A DNA stretch of 64,000 nt from Anaerocolumna jejuensis DSM 15929 (GTDB lineage: Bacteria > Bacillota > Clostridia > Lachnospirales > Lachnospiraceae), in assembly GCF_900142215.1 (NCBI RefSeq), contig NZ_FRAC01000008.1, positions 169,028 to 233,027 of the forward strand, read 5' to 3'. Of the stretch, positions 1 through 9,234 are shown one piece after another. The notes beneath the pieces are model-generated. The model searched no databases and was not told the origin of the DNA. It saw only the letters and a list, made by a program, of their open reading frames with translations. Position 1 is the stretch's first letter. Every line of letters starts with the position of its first letter. The translations under genes were made by a program, and so were the position numbers.

Positions 1-11
1 AATGGATATAC

Positions 12-251
12 ACAGATGACCAAGGGGGTTGTATTGGCATTTTGTCTCAAGAGGTTCCTTATGACACTTAAGCGGCAGGAAACGTGACTAGGTAAAGCAA
101 TGCCACTGTTTGAGCTTGATAACTAACACAGCCCTATTTGTTACAGCGAGTTTGGCATTGATTTGCCTGCCAGTCACGTTTTCTGCCGCTTTAGTGGAAT
201 AAGGGTTCTCGCGTAACAAAAGGTCAATACAACCCCCTTGGTCATCGTCCG
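12..251. repeat. Long hairpin element, full copy 1
   Basis: Seen directly: the outer arms 15-36 and 225-246 are a perfect 22-bp inverted repeat. A second stem pairs 70-88 with 173-191 (19 bp, one G.T pair). A third pairs 90-105 with 153-168 with one mismatch and one G.T pair. The loop, 106-152, contains TGAGCT and AGCGAGTTTGG. The blocks GGTTCCTTATGACACTTAA (about 53-71) and TTTAGTGGAA are shared with the copy at 11149-11385, but the arm sequences differ completely while staying complementary. No ORF of note lies inside. It may be a structured RNA or a DNA hairpin element; the orientation is unknown and no recombinase or reverse transcriptase gene is adjacent. Confidence 0.8.
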
Positions 252-363
252 GTCCCATAAACTTCCTTCATGCATCTGTCGTGGTTAATATATACGCCAA
301 ACCCATGAAGCCCAATTATGGAACCAAGCTTTATCAATTTAACTCATTAAAATATCTTTGTCC

Positions 364-406
364 AAAAAAAGATGGCGAAATCCCCGTTACAGGAATTTCG
401 GCCATC
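364..406 (-). terminator. Rho-independent terminator of rny
   Basis: Read on the minus strand, a stem of about 15 bp (371-385 with 392-406) closes on a short loop and is followed by seven T (364-370). It lies about 12 nt after the rny stop codon. The stretch 252-363 between this and the hairpin element shows nothing else recognisable. Confidence 0.88.
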
Positions 407-418
407 CTAAATCTGTCA

Positions 419-1972
419 TTATTTAGCGTAATCCGTCACTCTTGATTCTCTGATTACATTTACCTTGATCTGACCCGGATATTCCAGTTCAGATTCAATC
501 TGCTTTGATATGTCACGAGCAAGTAAAATCATGTCCGCATCGGTAATCTGATCCGGTACAACCATAATTCGAACTTCCCTGCCTGCTTGTATCGCAAAGG
601 ACTTATCTACTCCCTTAAAGCTATTGGAGATATCTTCTAATTGTTTCAATCTGTTTGTGTATGTTTCTAATGTTTCTCTTCTGGCACCTGGTCTCGCAGC
701 CGAAATGGTGTCCGCAGCCTGTACGATGCACGCAATCAATGATTCCGGTTCCACATCTCCGTGATGTGATTCCACTGCATTAATTACAATCGCAGATTCC
801 TTATACTTTCTGCATAAATCAACACCGATTTGAATATGTGAGCCTTCCATTTCATGGTCAACAGATTTACCAATATCATGCAGTAATCCGGCTCTCTTTG
901 CCATTCTGATATCAACGCCTATTTCTCCGGCAAGTAAACCGGATAACTGAGCCACCTCAATCGAATGTTTTAAAGCATTTTGTCCATAGCTTGTTCTAAA
1001 CTTCATCTTACCGAGAAGTCTCACAAGTTCAGGATGAATTCCATGAACACCAACCTCTAAAGTTGCTGCTTCACCTTCTTCACGAATCATGACCTCAACT
1101 TCCTTTTGAGCCTTTTCTACCATCTCTTCAATTCTGGCAGGATGAATTCTTCCATCCACGATCAGCTTTTCAAGGGCAATTCTTGCCACTTCTCTTCTGA
1201 TGGGATCAAAACCGGATAAAATAACGGCCTCAGGGGTATCATCTATGATAAGATCCACTCCCGTAAGGGTTTCCAGGGTACGGATATTTCTTCCTTCCCT
1301 TCCGATTATTCTTCCTTTCATCTCGTCATTTGGAAGCTGTACAACGGATATGGTAGTTTCCGCCACATGATCTGCAGCGCATTTCTGAATAGCGGTAACA
1401 ACATAATCCTTTGCTTTTTTGTCTGCTTCTTCTTTTGCTTTGCTTTCAAGTTCCTTAACTAACATTGCAGTTTCATGCTTAACTTCATCTTCAACTGTCT
1501 TTAAAAGATATTCTTTCGCTTGCTCGGAGGTAAGTCCTGAAATTTTCTCCAGTTCCTGCAGCTGCTGTGCATGAAGCGCTTCTGCTTCATTCTTGACTTT
1601 GTCAAGTTCAGCTTCCTTTGCAGTAAGTCTGGATTCTTTCTTCTCAAGTGCTTCGATTTTTCTGTCTAAGGTTTCTTCCTTGGACAGCACCCTTTTCTCA
1701 TAACGTTGAACTTCTGCTCGTCTTTCCTTGCTTTCCTTCTCTAACTCATTTTTAGTCTTTAAGGACTCTTCTTTTGCTTCGAGTAAGGCTTCTCTTTTCT
1801 TAGTTTCAGCCGTTTTTAAAGCTTCATCTATGATTTCCCTTGCTTTTTCTTCCGCAGAACCAATCTTAGCCTCTACGACTTTGACATGGTAGGAAATAGC
1901 AAGTTTCCAGACAAGAGGAACAGCGATGGCCAGGGTTACTAATATAGCAATAACTATCTGTACAACCGGCAC
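419..1972 (-). CDS. rny: Ribonuclease Y
   Basis: Membrane-anchored endoribonuclease that starts mRNA decay in Firmicutes. Visible: an N-terminal membrane segment (residues about 4-22), a long charged coiled coil (about 30-200), a KH domain with GRIIGREGRN (about 220-229), and an HD phosphohydrolase domain with LLHDIGKSVD (metal-binding H365/D366). The length of 517 aa is normal for the family. The start is GTG: AAGGAGG lies about 7 nt upstream, and no ATG fits better. It is the last gene on its strand before a strong terminator. It lies about 170 nt downstream of miaB, so it may have its own promoter in 1973-2141, though I could not pick one with confidence. Confidence 0.97.
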   Translation of the reverse strand: MPVVQIVIAILVTLAIAVPLVWKLAISYHVKVVEAKIGSAEEKAREIIDEALKTAETKKREALLEAKEESLKTKNELEKESKERRAEVQRYEKRVLSKEETLDRKIEALEKKESRLTAKEAELDKVKNEAEALHAQQLQELEKISGLTSEQAKEYLLKTVEDEVKHETAMLVKELESKAKEEADKKAKDYVVTAIQKCAADHVAETTISVVQLPNDEMKGRIIGREGRNIRTLETLTGVDLIIDDTPEAVILSGFDPIRREVARIALEKLIVDGRIHPARIEEMVEKAQKEVEVMIREEGEAATLEVGVHGIHPELVRLLGKMKFRTSYGQNALKHSIEVAQLSGLLAGEIGVDIRMAKRAGLLHDIGKSVDHEMEGSHIQIGVDLCRKYKESAIVINAVESHHGDVEPESLIACIVQAADTISAARPGARRETLETYTNRLKQLEDISNSFKGVDKSFAIQAGREVRIMVVPDQITDADMILLARDISKQIESELEYPGQIKVNVIRESRVTDYAK

Positions 1973-2141
1973 TGGAGCACCTCCTTATTGAATTTTCATT
2001 GTACGAATATACAACATATAAATTTTATACTGTTTTAATGACTATGTCAAGTATCCCCATTAAATTTTTATGCATTATGTCATATTTCACCGAAAATAAT
2101 CAAAAGGAATGGGAAATCTTACACGATTCAAACAAGGCGTA

Positions 2142-3596
2142 TCAGCCCTCTGCCAGTTCTCCGAAATAGTAAAATCCCTTGCACTGGGAAAGCTTGACTT
2201 TAACCAGCTTTCCTATTAAATCTTCCGGTCCTTTGAAATGAACCAGACTGTTATTGCTTAACCTTCCGGTCAGCAAAGAAGTATCCTGGGAGTTTATCTC
2301 TTCAACTAAGATTTCTTCCTCTGTTCCTTCCATTCTGCCTGTCATTTCACCTGCTATTCCCTGTACTGTTTTTAACAGCCTGTCAAACCGCTCCTTAGCT
2401 ACCGCTTCCTCTACCTGGTTTTCCATTACGGCAGCAGGAGTACCGGAGCGCTTGGAATAAAGGAAGGTATAGGCACTGTCATAGCGCACCTTCTCGACCA
2501 CTTCCAGTGTTTCCAGGAAATCCTCCTCTGTTTCACCTGGAAAGCCTACAATGATGTCCGTGGTAAGAGAGATATCCGGCATGGCAGTTCTGATTTTTTC
2601 AGCCAGGTTCAAGTAACTTTCCTTGGTATAATTCCTGTTCATTTTCTTTAAGACCTCTGTGCTGCCGGATTGTACCGGAAGGTGCAGATGCCTGCATATC
2701 TTCTTGGAATTCTTCATTACTTCAATAAGCTCGTCAGATAAATCCTTCGGATGAGAGGTCATAAAGCGAATTCTTTTAAGACCTTCTATCTCTTCCAGCC
2801 TTGCGAGTAACGCTGCAAAACTGATTGGTTCTTCCAGGTTCTTTCCATAGGAATTGACATTCTGTCCCAGAAGCATTATTTCAACCACACCGTCTGCAAC
2901 TAACTCCTCCACTTCCTTCACAATGTCCTCTGGATTTCGGCTTCGCTCTCTTCCTCTTACATAAGGTACAATACAATAGCTGCAAAAATTATTGCAGCCG
3001 TACATAATATTAACGCCTGCCTTAAACCGGTATTTTCTCTCGCTGGGAAGGTCCTCCACAATCAGCTTTGTATCCTTCCAGATATCAATTATCATGGTCC
3101 GGGAGCTTAATCTGGTGTCAATCAGCTCCGCCAGCTTAAAGATATTATGGGTGCCAAATATCATATCTACAAAGCGGTAGCTTTTCCTGATTTTATCAAC
3201 CACGGCATCTTCCTGCATCATACAGCCGCACAGGGCAATCATCATGTTCGGATTTTTTCTTTTCAGGTTATTAAGATGGCCAAGCCTTCCGTAAACCCTG
3301 GTATTGGCATTCTCTCTTACCGTACAGGTATTGTAGACAACAAAGTCAGCCTCTTCCCCCTCTACCGGCACGTAGCCGATTTTCTCCAGTATTCCCGCAA
3401 GTTTTTCCGAATCCTTGGCATTCATCTGGCAGCCGAAGGTGACTACGGAAAAGGTCAGCGGCCTGTTAAGCTCCTTTTCCTTTCTTTTGACCCATTCCCG
3501 GCATTTAGCCATGAAATAGTATTGGCGCTGGGGTTCCTCCAGGGGTTCTTTGCTATCTAAATTAACATCCTCAAAATTCCTAAGTAAACTGCTCAT
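2142..3596 (-). CDS. miaB: tRNA-2-methylthio-N6-dimethylallyladenosine synthase
   Basis: Radical-SAM methylthiotransferase that adds the 2-methylthio group to i6A37 in tRNAs reading UNN codons. Visible: the N-terminal MTTase domain with the three cluster cysteines C56 (FGCQMNAKDSEK), C91 (NTCTVRENA) and C125 (GCMMQE). The radical-SAM motif CX3CX2C is C201/C205/C208 in YGCNNFCSYCIVPYVRGRE, and a TRAM-like C-terminal tail follows. At 484 aa it is a full-length member. About 40 residues precede the MTTase domain, as in other clostridial MiaB proteins. It follows the MazG-like gene by 65 nt and is probably in the same transcript. Confidence 0.97.
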   Translation of the reverse strand: MSSLLRNFEDVNLDSKEPLEEPQRQYYFMAKCREWVKRKEKELNRPLTFSVVTFGCQMNAKDSEKLAGILEKIGYVPVEGEEADFVVYNTCTVRENANTRVYGRLGHLNNLKRKNPNMMIALCGCMMQEDAVVDKIRKSYRFVDMIFGTHNIFKLAELIDTRLSSRTMIIDIWKDTKLIVEDLPSERKYRFKAGVNIMYGCNNFCSYCIVPYVRGRERSRNPEDIVKEVEELVADGVVEIMLLGQNVNSYGKNLEEPISFAALLARLEEIEGLKRIRFMTSHPKDLSDELIEVMKNSKKICRHLHLPVQSGSTEVLKKMNRNYTKESYLNLAEKIRTAMPDISLTTDIIVGFPGETEEDFLETLEVVEKVRYDSAYTFLYSKRSGTPAAVMENQVEEAVAKERFDRLLKTVQGIAGEMTGRMEGTEEEILVEEINSQDTSLLTGRLSNNSLVHFKGPEDLIGKLVKVKLSQCKGFYYFGELAEG

Positions 3597-3661
3597 TTTC
3601 TATTCTCAACTTTCAAAATACAATTATCCGGGGGTTATTATTACTACTGAAAATCACACCA

Positions 3662-4174
3662 CTAACCGCCGGCTTTTTCATTCTCATTATACTTCTTTTT
3701 ATAAAGCTCATATTTTTCTATCATTACTGTCTCAATATCTATATCATAGATGCTGCATATATAAAATATTTTCAATATCAAATCTGCCATAGCCCCCGGC
3801 ACACCCTTGGGGTCATTATCGCCCCTGTAATAATAATAACTTACATGGTAGCCTTTGTTGGACTCCTGGATAATAGTATAAAAATCTGTAAGGCAGGAGG
3901 CGATGGCTTCTGTAAATGGAAGAGTATCTTTTTTATTTCCCGCCATTTCCGGAAAATACTTTTCTGTCTCTTTAATGAAACCTCTGATATTCAGTAAATC
4001 ATCGGCAGTAAGTACCTGTATTGCATCTTCTCCTATTTTGATTTTTTTCTGAAGGTAAAGTTTCAGAAACTGATGCCCTAAGTCACGCAGAGCATCATAA
4101 TATTCCTGAGCTGTTCCGGCTCCCGGTTCTTTTAATTTCCAGCATTTTTGCAACAGTCTTTCAAGCCTACCCAT
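3662..4174 (-). CDS. MazG-like domain protein, function unknown
   Basis: A 170-aa cytosolic protein without signal or membrane segments. The C-terminal part, AMADLILKIFYICSIYDIDIE followed by EKYELYKKK, resembles the last two helices of MazG-like/all-alpha NTP pyrophosphohydrolases, where an E/D-x-x-D pair binds Mg2+. The first metal-binding helix (EExxE) is not obvious: residues about 85-110 offer only FTEAIAS and QESNKG. So the fold assignment is an inference and catalytic activity is doubtful. It sits between proA and miaB in the same direction with short gaps (42 and 65 nt), which fits one operon. Confidence 0.6.
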   Translation of the reverse strand: MGRLERLLQKCWKLKEPGAGTAQEYYDALRDLGHQFLKLYLQKKIKIGEDAIQVLTADDLLNIRGFIKETEKYFPEMAGNKKDTLPFTEAIASCLTDFYTIIQESNKGYHVSYYYYRGDNDPKGVPGAMADLILKIFYICSIYDIDIETVMIEKYELYKKKYNENEKAGG

Positions 4175-4216
4175 ATATGCCTCTCTCGTGCTTATTCCAT
4201 ATTAAATTTTGCTGCT

Positions 4217-5461
4217 TTAAGGTCTTATCTGTCCATTTCCAAAAATAATATATTTCGTTGAAGTCAATGCCAGCAGTCCCATAGGTCCTCTGGCGTGAAG
4301 CTTCTGGGTACTGATACCGATTTCTGCTCCAAACCCGAATTCTCCTCCGTCCGTAAAACGGGTGGAAGCATTGACGTAGACGGCAGCTGCATCAATCTCA
4401 TTTAAAAACTTCATAGAGTTCTGATAATCCTTTGTGATAATGGATTCGGAATGACCTGTATTATAATGGTTTATATGCTCTATGGCTTCCTCGATGGAAT
4501 CCACTATTTTCAAAGATATCAACCGGTCCAGGTATTCCTTTCCATAGTCCTCTTCCGTCGCGGTTTCAATATCCGGGCAGACAGCTCTTGCTCTTTCGTC
4601 CCCCCTGATTATAACCTGGCTGTCCGTCAGCATTTGATACAATAAAGGGAGAAAGGTATCTTTTATACTGCTGTGCACTACCAGGGATTCGCAGGCATTG
4701 CACACTCCAAGCCTCTGGGTCTTGGCATTATGAATAATACTTAATGCCATGTCAAAATCCGCTGATTCATCCACATAGACATGGCAGTTACCGGTTCCGG
4801 TCTCAATCACGGGAATGGTACTGTTTTCCACTACTGTCTGAATAAGCCCGGCACCCCCTCTTGGTATAAGAAGGTCAATATACTTGTTCAGGCGCATTAA
4901 TTCCCTGGCAGTTTCTCTGCTGGTATCTTCAACTAATTGTATGGCATCCTCTGCAATCTCACAGGAAGCAAGTGCTTCCCTGATAACCTTCACAATTGCT
5001 GCATTAGATTGAAGGGCATCACTGCCGCCTTTTAGTATAACGGCATTACTGGTTTTAAAGCATAATCCGAAGGCATCAGCCGTAACATTGGGTCTGGATT
5101 CATAGATTATACCGATAACACCCATGGGAACCCTTCTCTGTCCTATCAGCAGGCCATTGGGCCTTTCTTTCATAGATATGACTTCACCAATGGGGTCCTC
5201 TAAGGCTGCAATATCCAAAAGTCCTTCTGCCATTGCTTCAATCCTTGCAGAGTTAAGTTTCAGCCTGTCAATGAGAGCCTCTGTCATACCATTTGCCCTG
5301 GCATTTTCTACATCAGCCAAATTAGCTGACAGAATATCGTCCTCATGGCTTTTTAAAGCAAGAGAAGCTGCCTTTAATCCGCCTACTTTCTTTTCCTGAC
5401 TGAGTGTGTTTAAAGCCGTAGCCGCCTTCCTGGCCCTTTGCCCTATTTCCGATAATTTCAT
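4217..5461 (-). CDS. proA: Gamma-glutamyl phosphate reductase
   Basis: NADPH-dependent reduction of gamma-glutamyl phosphate to glutamate semialdehyde, the second step of proline synthesis. The 414-aa protein belongs to the ALDH superfamily. Visible are the catalytic cysteine region RLGVCNACESLVV, the GGSDALQSNAAIV cofactor region, IPRGGAGLIQ, and the C-terminal GEFGFGAEIGISTQKLHARGP signature. Its partner proB is on the same strand about 1.1 kb upstream, separated by a DUF896 gene and a folate gene, an unusual interruption of the normal proBA pair. The start ATG at 5461 follows an AGAGGGTG-type ribosome site. Confidence 0.97.
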   Translation of the reverse strand: MKLSEIGQRARKAATALNTLSQEKKVGGLKAASLALKSHEDDILSANLADVENARANGMTEALIDRLKLNSARIEAMAEGLLDIAALEDPIGEVISMKERPNGLLIGQRRVPMGVIGIIYESRPNVTADAFGLCFKTSNAVILKGGSDALQSNAAIVKVIREALASCEIAEDAIQLVEDTSRETARELMRLNKYIDLLIPRGGAGLIQTVVENSTIPVIETGTGNCHVYVDESADFDMALSIIHNAKTQRLGVCNACESLVVHSSIKDTFLPLLYQMLTDSQVIIRGDERARAVCPDIETATEEDYGKEYLDRLISLKIVDSIEEAIEHINHYNTGHSESIITKDYQNSMKFLNEIDAAAVYVNASTRFTDGGEFGFGAEIGISTQKLHARGPMGLLALTSTKYIIFGNGQIRP

Positions 5462-5490
5462 GAAATCACCCTCTCTTTCTATCTTTCATT

Positions 5491-6057
5491 TTAAGGTATA
5501 AATTTTTTCGAAAAGGTATCTGTTATTAATAAATCTATCTTCACATCGTGTTTTTCAGACGGTATTCTGTCATATACCTGAAAATCATAGGCAAAGGCAA
5601 TTTTCATGAATTCCGCCCTATGCGCTGCAAAATATGCGTCATAATAGCTCCTGCCATAACCGATTCGGTTCCCTTCCAGGTCAAAAGCCAGCCCCGGTAC
5701 CAATATTACATTCAAGCCATCGGCTAAAAGCTCAACAGGGTTTGAGGTATCCGGCTCCGGTATTCCCATATTGCTTATGGCCGTCTCCTGAAAAGAGCGT
5801 ATATAAAAAAATTCCAAGCCGCCTTCCGTTACCTTTGGAAGAGCCACCTTTTTACCCTCCTCTAAAGCCTGATTGATCAGCGGCAGGGTATCGACCTCCT
5901 GGTTGAAAGCGGCATACAGTATGATCTGACTGCAATTTTTGTATTCTGTAAGCCCGGTGAAGTGCCTGGTCATAATTTTACTTTTCTCTGCGATTTTATC
6001 TGTGGTAAGCTTTTCTTTTTTACTCTTTATTTCCTGTCTGATTTCTTTCTTTGTCAT
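5491..6057 (-). CDS. 5-formyltetrahydrofolate cyclo-ligase
   Basis: ATP-dependent conversion of 5-formyl-THF to 5,10-methenyl-THF, which recycles the dead-end folate. The 188-aa length fits the family. Visible: the N-terminal basic helix KKEIRQEIKSKKEKL, and the signature VPGLAFDLEGNRIGYGRSYYD (split here for length: VPGLAFDLEGNR, IGYGRSYYD), with the ATP-binding GYGRSYYD near residues 130-140. Its ATG overlaps the stop codon of the DUF896 gene by one base (TAATG), so the two are probably translationally coupled. Confidence 0.93.
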   Translation of the reverse strand: MTKKEIRQEIKSKKEKLTTDKIAEKSKIMTRHFTGLTEYKNCSQIILYAAFNQEVDTLPLINQALEEGKKVALPKVTEGGLEFFYIRSFQETAISNMGIPEPDTSNPVELLADGLNVILVPGLAFDLEGNRIGYGRSYYDAYFAAHRAEFMKIAFAYDFQVYDRIPSEKHDVKIDLLITDTFSKKFIP

Positions 6058-6266
6058 TAATGCTTATCCTTTTTTACCAGCTCCGTCACTGTGCCATCAG
6101 GGTTTAAGAGGGATATGTTATTAAGAGTGCCCCTTAAATTATTTCTTACTGCCTGTATATATTCACTGCGAAGCTGCGCCTGCTCTGATTTTTCTTCTTC
6201 TGTCAGGCCTTCTTCCTTTGATTTTTTATATAATTCATTAATTCTTGCCAGTTTAAAGTCTTCCAT
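6057..6266 (-). CDS. DUF896 (UPF0291, YnzC-like) small protein
   Basis: A 69-aa helical protein starting MEDFKLARINELYKK, with LTEEEKSEQAQLRSEYI and NNLRGTLNNISLLNPDGT, the hallmarks of the DUF896 family (YnzC in Bacillus). The family has a helical-hairpin structure and no firm biochemical role. The open frame extends 130 codons further upstream, but that part runs through non-coding palindromic repeats. I chose ATG 6266 because AAGGAG lies 5 nt ahead and the homology begins there. It overlaps the cyclo-ligase start by one base. Confidence 0.9.
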   Translation of the reverse strand: MEDFKLARINELYKKSKEEGLTEEEKSEQAQLRSEYIQAVRNNLRGTLNNISLLNPDGTVTELVKKDKH

Positions 6267-6364
6267 GTATTCTCCTTGTTTCATTCCAGCTCCCCTTGCA
6301 TGCCGCAAATAAGGAGGTGAATTATGCTTTTCCTTAATTCTTACTAACTGCCATGCTTTCCCAA

Positions 6365-6540
6365 GCGTTTTCCTTTCACACTTGCTCCCATTGCATACCG
6401 CAGACAAGTCTGCGGTACTGCCACTAATAATGGAGTGTGAAAACGCTTTTCTTTCACACTTGCTCCCATTGCAGTACCGCAGACAGGTCTGCGGTACTGC
6501 CTTAAATAATGGAGTGTGAGAACGCTTTTCTTTCACACTT
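6365..6540. repeat. Tandem palindromic repeats (REP-like), two copies plus edge
   Basis: Two direct repeats of period 78-79 bp (CTTTCACAC at 6373, 6451 and again at 6530). Each carries CTCCCATTGCA, a perfect palindrome (arms 6396-6405/6408-6417 and 6474-6484/6487-6497 around CCGCAGAC), then ACTGCC and GGAGTGTGA. Degraded or variant copies appear at about 6292-6340, 46648-46708 and 58382-58455. They separate proB from the DUF896 gene, so they may form hairpins in the proB mRNA. There is no coding evidence. Confidence 0.85.
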
Positions 6541-6549
6541 TTCCGTAAT

Positions 6550-7404
6550 CTATTTATTAGAATACTGCCTGGTACTGATATAATCAAGCAGTTTAAAATT
6601 CTCATTCCTGTGCGCCTGAAAGAAGGTTCCTTTTTTCTCTCCTGCCATAATAGCATTAATAATATTTATTTCTTCCCCGTTGGCGATTATCATATCCGCG
6701 CCGGAGCCTGTAGCTATCTTAGCAGCACTGATCTTTGTTGCCATGCCGCCCGTTCCCACAAGGGTTGAGGAATCCTTTGCCATACTGTCCAGTCTGTCAT
6801 CTATACGCTCTACAAAGTCAATAAATACCGCCTCTGCATTTTGCCTGGGGTCGTCGGTGTACAGCCCGTCAATGTCGGACAGGAGAATCAGCAAATCAGC
6901 ATTTACCAGCGCCGTTACTATTGCGGACAGGGTATCATTATCACCGAACTCAATTTCATCCGTTGTAACCGTGTCGTTTTCATTTACTATGGGTATAACA
7001 CCCATGCGGAACAGCTCCTGAAAGGTGTTTTGGGCATTTTCCCTGCTGATATCATTAATCATAGTATACTTTGTCATCAGTATCTGTGCGGGAACCTGAT
7101 TATATTCCGCAAACAATTTTTGGTAGACCATCATAAGCCTGGCCTGGCCCACAGCCGCACATGCCTGTTTTTCAACCTTTTCAGTAGGACGGTTCTGAAG
7201 TCCAAGGGTCTCCTTTCCCACTGCTATGGCACCGGAAGATACCAGAATGACATCCTTCCCCTCATTACGTAAATCTGTTAATATACGTACCAGTCTTTCC
7301 ATCTTGGAGAGATTGATCCGTCCTGTCTCCTGATGGGTCAAGGAGGATGAACCAATCTTGATAACGATCCGTTTCTTATCCTTTAAGTCTTCTCTGCCTG
7401 CCAT
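6550..7404 (-). CDS. proB: Glutamate 5-kinase
   Basis: Phosphorylates glutamate to gamma-glutamyl phosphate, the first and feedback-controlled step of proline synthesis. The amino-acid-kinase fold is visible: IKIGSSSLT near residue 15, VSSGAIAVG near 56-64, NENDTVTTDEIEFGDND for substrate binding near 141-157, and GTGGMATKISAAKIA for ATP near 218-232. The length of 284 aa shows a form without the C-terminal PUA domain, as is common in Firmicutes. The start ATG at 7404 has AGGAGAGG upstream. It precedes the palindromic repeats and the proA-containing cluster. Confidence 0.96.
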   Translation of the reverse strand: MAGREDLKDKKRIVIKIGSSSLTHQETGRINLSKMERLVRILTDLRNEGKDVILVSSGAIAVGKETLGLQNRPTEKVEKQACAAVGQARLMMVYQKLFAEYNQVPAQILMTKYTMINDISRENAQNTFQELFRMGVIPIVNENDTVTTDEIEFGDNDTLSAIVTALVNADLLILLSDIDGLYTDDPRQNAEAVFIDFVERIDDRLDSMAKDSSTLVGTGGMATKISAAKIATGSGADMIIANGEEINIINAIMAGEKKGTFFQAHRNENFKLLDYISTRQYSNK

Positions 7405-7493
7405 ATTTCTTCCTCTCCTGCCATTAAGCCGCTTTGCCGCCTGAACTTATGCTTTGCCTGTAAAATTACATCTATTCTACCTTATTTATGATT

Positions 7494-9098
7494 TCATGTA
7501 AACATTGGATTCTTAAATTTTGACGCAATGGCTTCAAAAACCTTAAGCCCGTCAACAGCTGCCGAGGTAATGCCTCCGGCGTAGCCGGCTCCTTCTCCGC
7601 AAGGGTATATCCCCCCAATACTGGATTCAAAGAACTCATCTCTTTCCATCCGAAGGGGTGAGGAAGTTCTGGTCTCAACTCCTGACAGAACAGCCTCTTC
7701 CCCGGAAAAACCTGCTATTTTTTTCTCAAAGGCTCCTATTCCGTCAATTAAGGCAGCCGATACATAATCCGGCAGGCAGTCTCTCAGGTTTGAAAGGTTA
7801 TACCCTCCCTTTAAATTCGGAGTTATCTCTCCAAAACCGGTGCTGGCCTTATTTCTCTTAAAGTCTCCATAGAGCTGTACCGGTATCAGTCCTTTTCCAG
7901 CCTCATAAGCCTTGGCTTCCCAGATTCGCTGGAATTCAACTCCTGCCAGAGGATAATTTTCAATACCGGACGCCTGAAAATCCTCCGGTTTAACAGTAAC
8001 AATTAAAGCACTGTTGGCATTCCGCTCATTTCTGCCATGGTTACTCATACCGTTAACAGCCGTGTGCCCTTCTTCGGAAGAAGCATTTACCACAAAGCCT
8101 CCCGGACACATGCAAAATGAATAGATTCCTCTGTTATTTACAGCATTATGAGTTAATTTATAGTCGGCAGGAGGGAGCTTATCAAACCTGCTTCCGTATT
8201 GGTTCCGGCTGATTAATTCCTGGGGATGCTCCATACGGACTCCAATTGCAAAAGCCTTGGGCGTAAGCTTCATTCCCTTATCATAGAGCAGCTGAAAGGT
8301 GTCCCTGGCACTATGACCAAGGGCCAGCACTAAAACTTCACAGGCCAGTACTTCCCTGTGGTTTACCTCAATGCCGGTAACCTTTCCCCCTTCTGTCAGA
8401 ATATTGGTCAGGCAGGTATTAAACCTTACCTCACCGCCAAGGGACAGGATTTCCTCTCTGATTGCCTTTACCACATCTCTCAGCTTATCCGTACCGATAT
8501 GAGGCTTGTTCAGATAGAGGATTTCCTCGGGAGCACCATGCTCGGCAAGTACCTGCAGCACAAAATGGTTTCTTCCGAAGGCATCCTTTATCAGCGTATT
8601 TAGCTTTCCGTCGGAAAAAGTCCCGGCACCGCCTTCCCCGAACTGAACATTGGACTGAGTATTGAGTTTACCGCCGTTCCAGAAGCTTTCCACGGTTCTT
8701 ACTCTGTTTTCTACTGCTTCTCCCCGCTCAATAATTACAGGGCGGTAGCCAAAGCGTGCCAGCAAAAGCCCGCAGAATAAGCCCGCAGGGCCAAAGCCTG
8801 CTATAACCGGCCTTGCCGACATTCTGTTTTCACCGGAGGGCTTGAAATGATAAGCATTTTTCTTTGCTATTGTTATATTGGGAGTTTTTAGCCTGGCAGC
8901 CTTTTTTTCTTCGTCCGCCACCATGACTTCTACCTGATAAACATAATAGATGTCTTCCTTTCTGGCATCTATGGATTTTTTTGTAATAACGAGCTTTTTA
9001 ATGTCCTGCTCGCTTATTTTCAGTGTTTTTGCAGCCAGCTTATACAAATCCTTTTCTGTATGGTCAATTTTAAGCTTTAACTGGGATATTTGTAACAT
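7494..9098 (-). CDS. FAD-dependent dehydrogenase, COG2509 type
   Basis: A 534-aa cytosolic flavoprotein. After an N-terminal domain of about 95 residues (MLQISQLKLKIDHTEKDLYK) comes the FAD-binding Rossmann motif IAGFGPAGLFCGLLLARFG near residue 100. The family signatures TQSNVQFGEGGAGTFSDGKL, CMCPGGFVVNASSE and PCGEGAGYAGGITSAAVDGL are all present. Proteins of this group (uncharacterised NAD(FAD)-utilising dehydrogenases) are widespread in Clostridia; the substrate is unknown. The start has AGAGG 6 nt upstream. It is followed by proB about 90 nt downstream. Confidence 0.92.
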   Translation of the reverse strand: MLQISQLKLKIDHTEKDLYKLAAKTLKISEQDIKKLVITKKSIDARKEDIYYVYQVEVMVADEEKKAARLKTPNITIAKKNAYHFKPSGENRMSARPVIAGFGPAGLFCGLLLARFGYRPVIIERGEAVENRVRTVESFWNGGKLNTQSNVQFGEGGAGTFSDGKLNTLIKDAFGRNHFVLQVLAEHGAPEEILYLNKPHIGTDKLRDVVKAIREEILSLGGEVRFNTCLTNILTEGGKVTGIEVNHREVLACEVLVLALGHSARDTFQLLYDKGMKLTPKAFAIGVRMEHPQELISRNQYGSRFDKLPPADYKLTHNAVNNRGIYSFCMCPGGFVVNASSEEGHTAVNGMSNHGRNERNANSALIVTVKPEDFQASGIENYPLAGVEFQRIWEAKAYEAGKGLIPVQLYGDFKRNKASTGFGEITPNLKGGYNLSNLRDCLPDYVSAALIDGIGAFEKKIAGFSGEEAVLSGVETRTSSPLRMERDEFFESSIGGIYPCGEGAGYAGGITSAAVDGLKVFEAIASKFKNPMFT

Positions 9099-9234
9099 TA
9101 CTACCTCTTTTCCTTCCTGCAGAAGTTGAAATAAATTTTTTAATCACCTCCAGGTGTTAAAAAGCTGAAATTTATGGCATTTTTAAACCTGGAAGGGGTC
9201 AAATACCCTTAATTCAACTTATCAGTCTATCTTT

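Noticed and set aside
6267..6656. N-terminal extension of the DUF896 gene to 199 aa
   Set aside because: The extra codons translate palindromic repeats, and the internal ATG has the ribosome site and the family start.
7472..7678. 68-codon minus-strand frame at the end of the COG2509 gene
   Set aside because: Overlaps the C-terminus of a well-supported gene in another frame and has no recognisable features.
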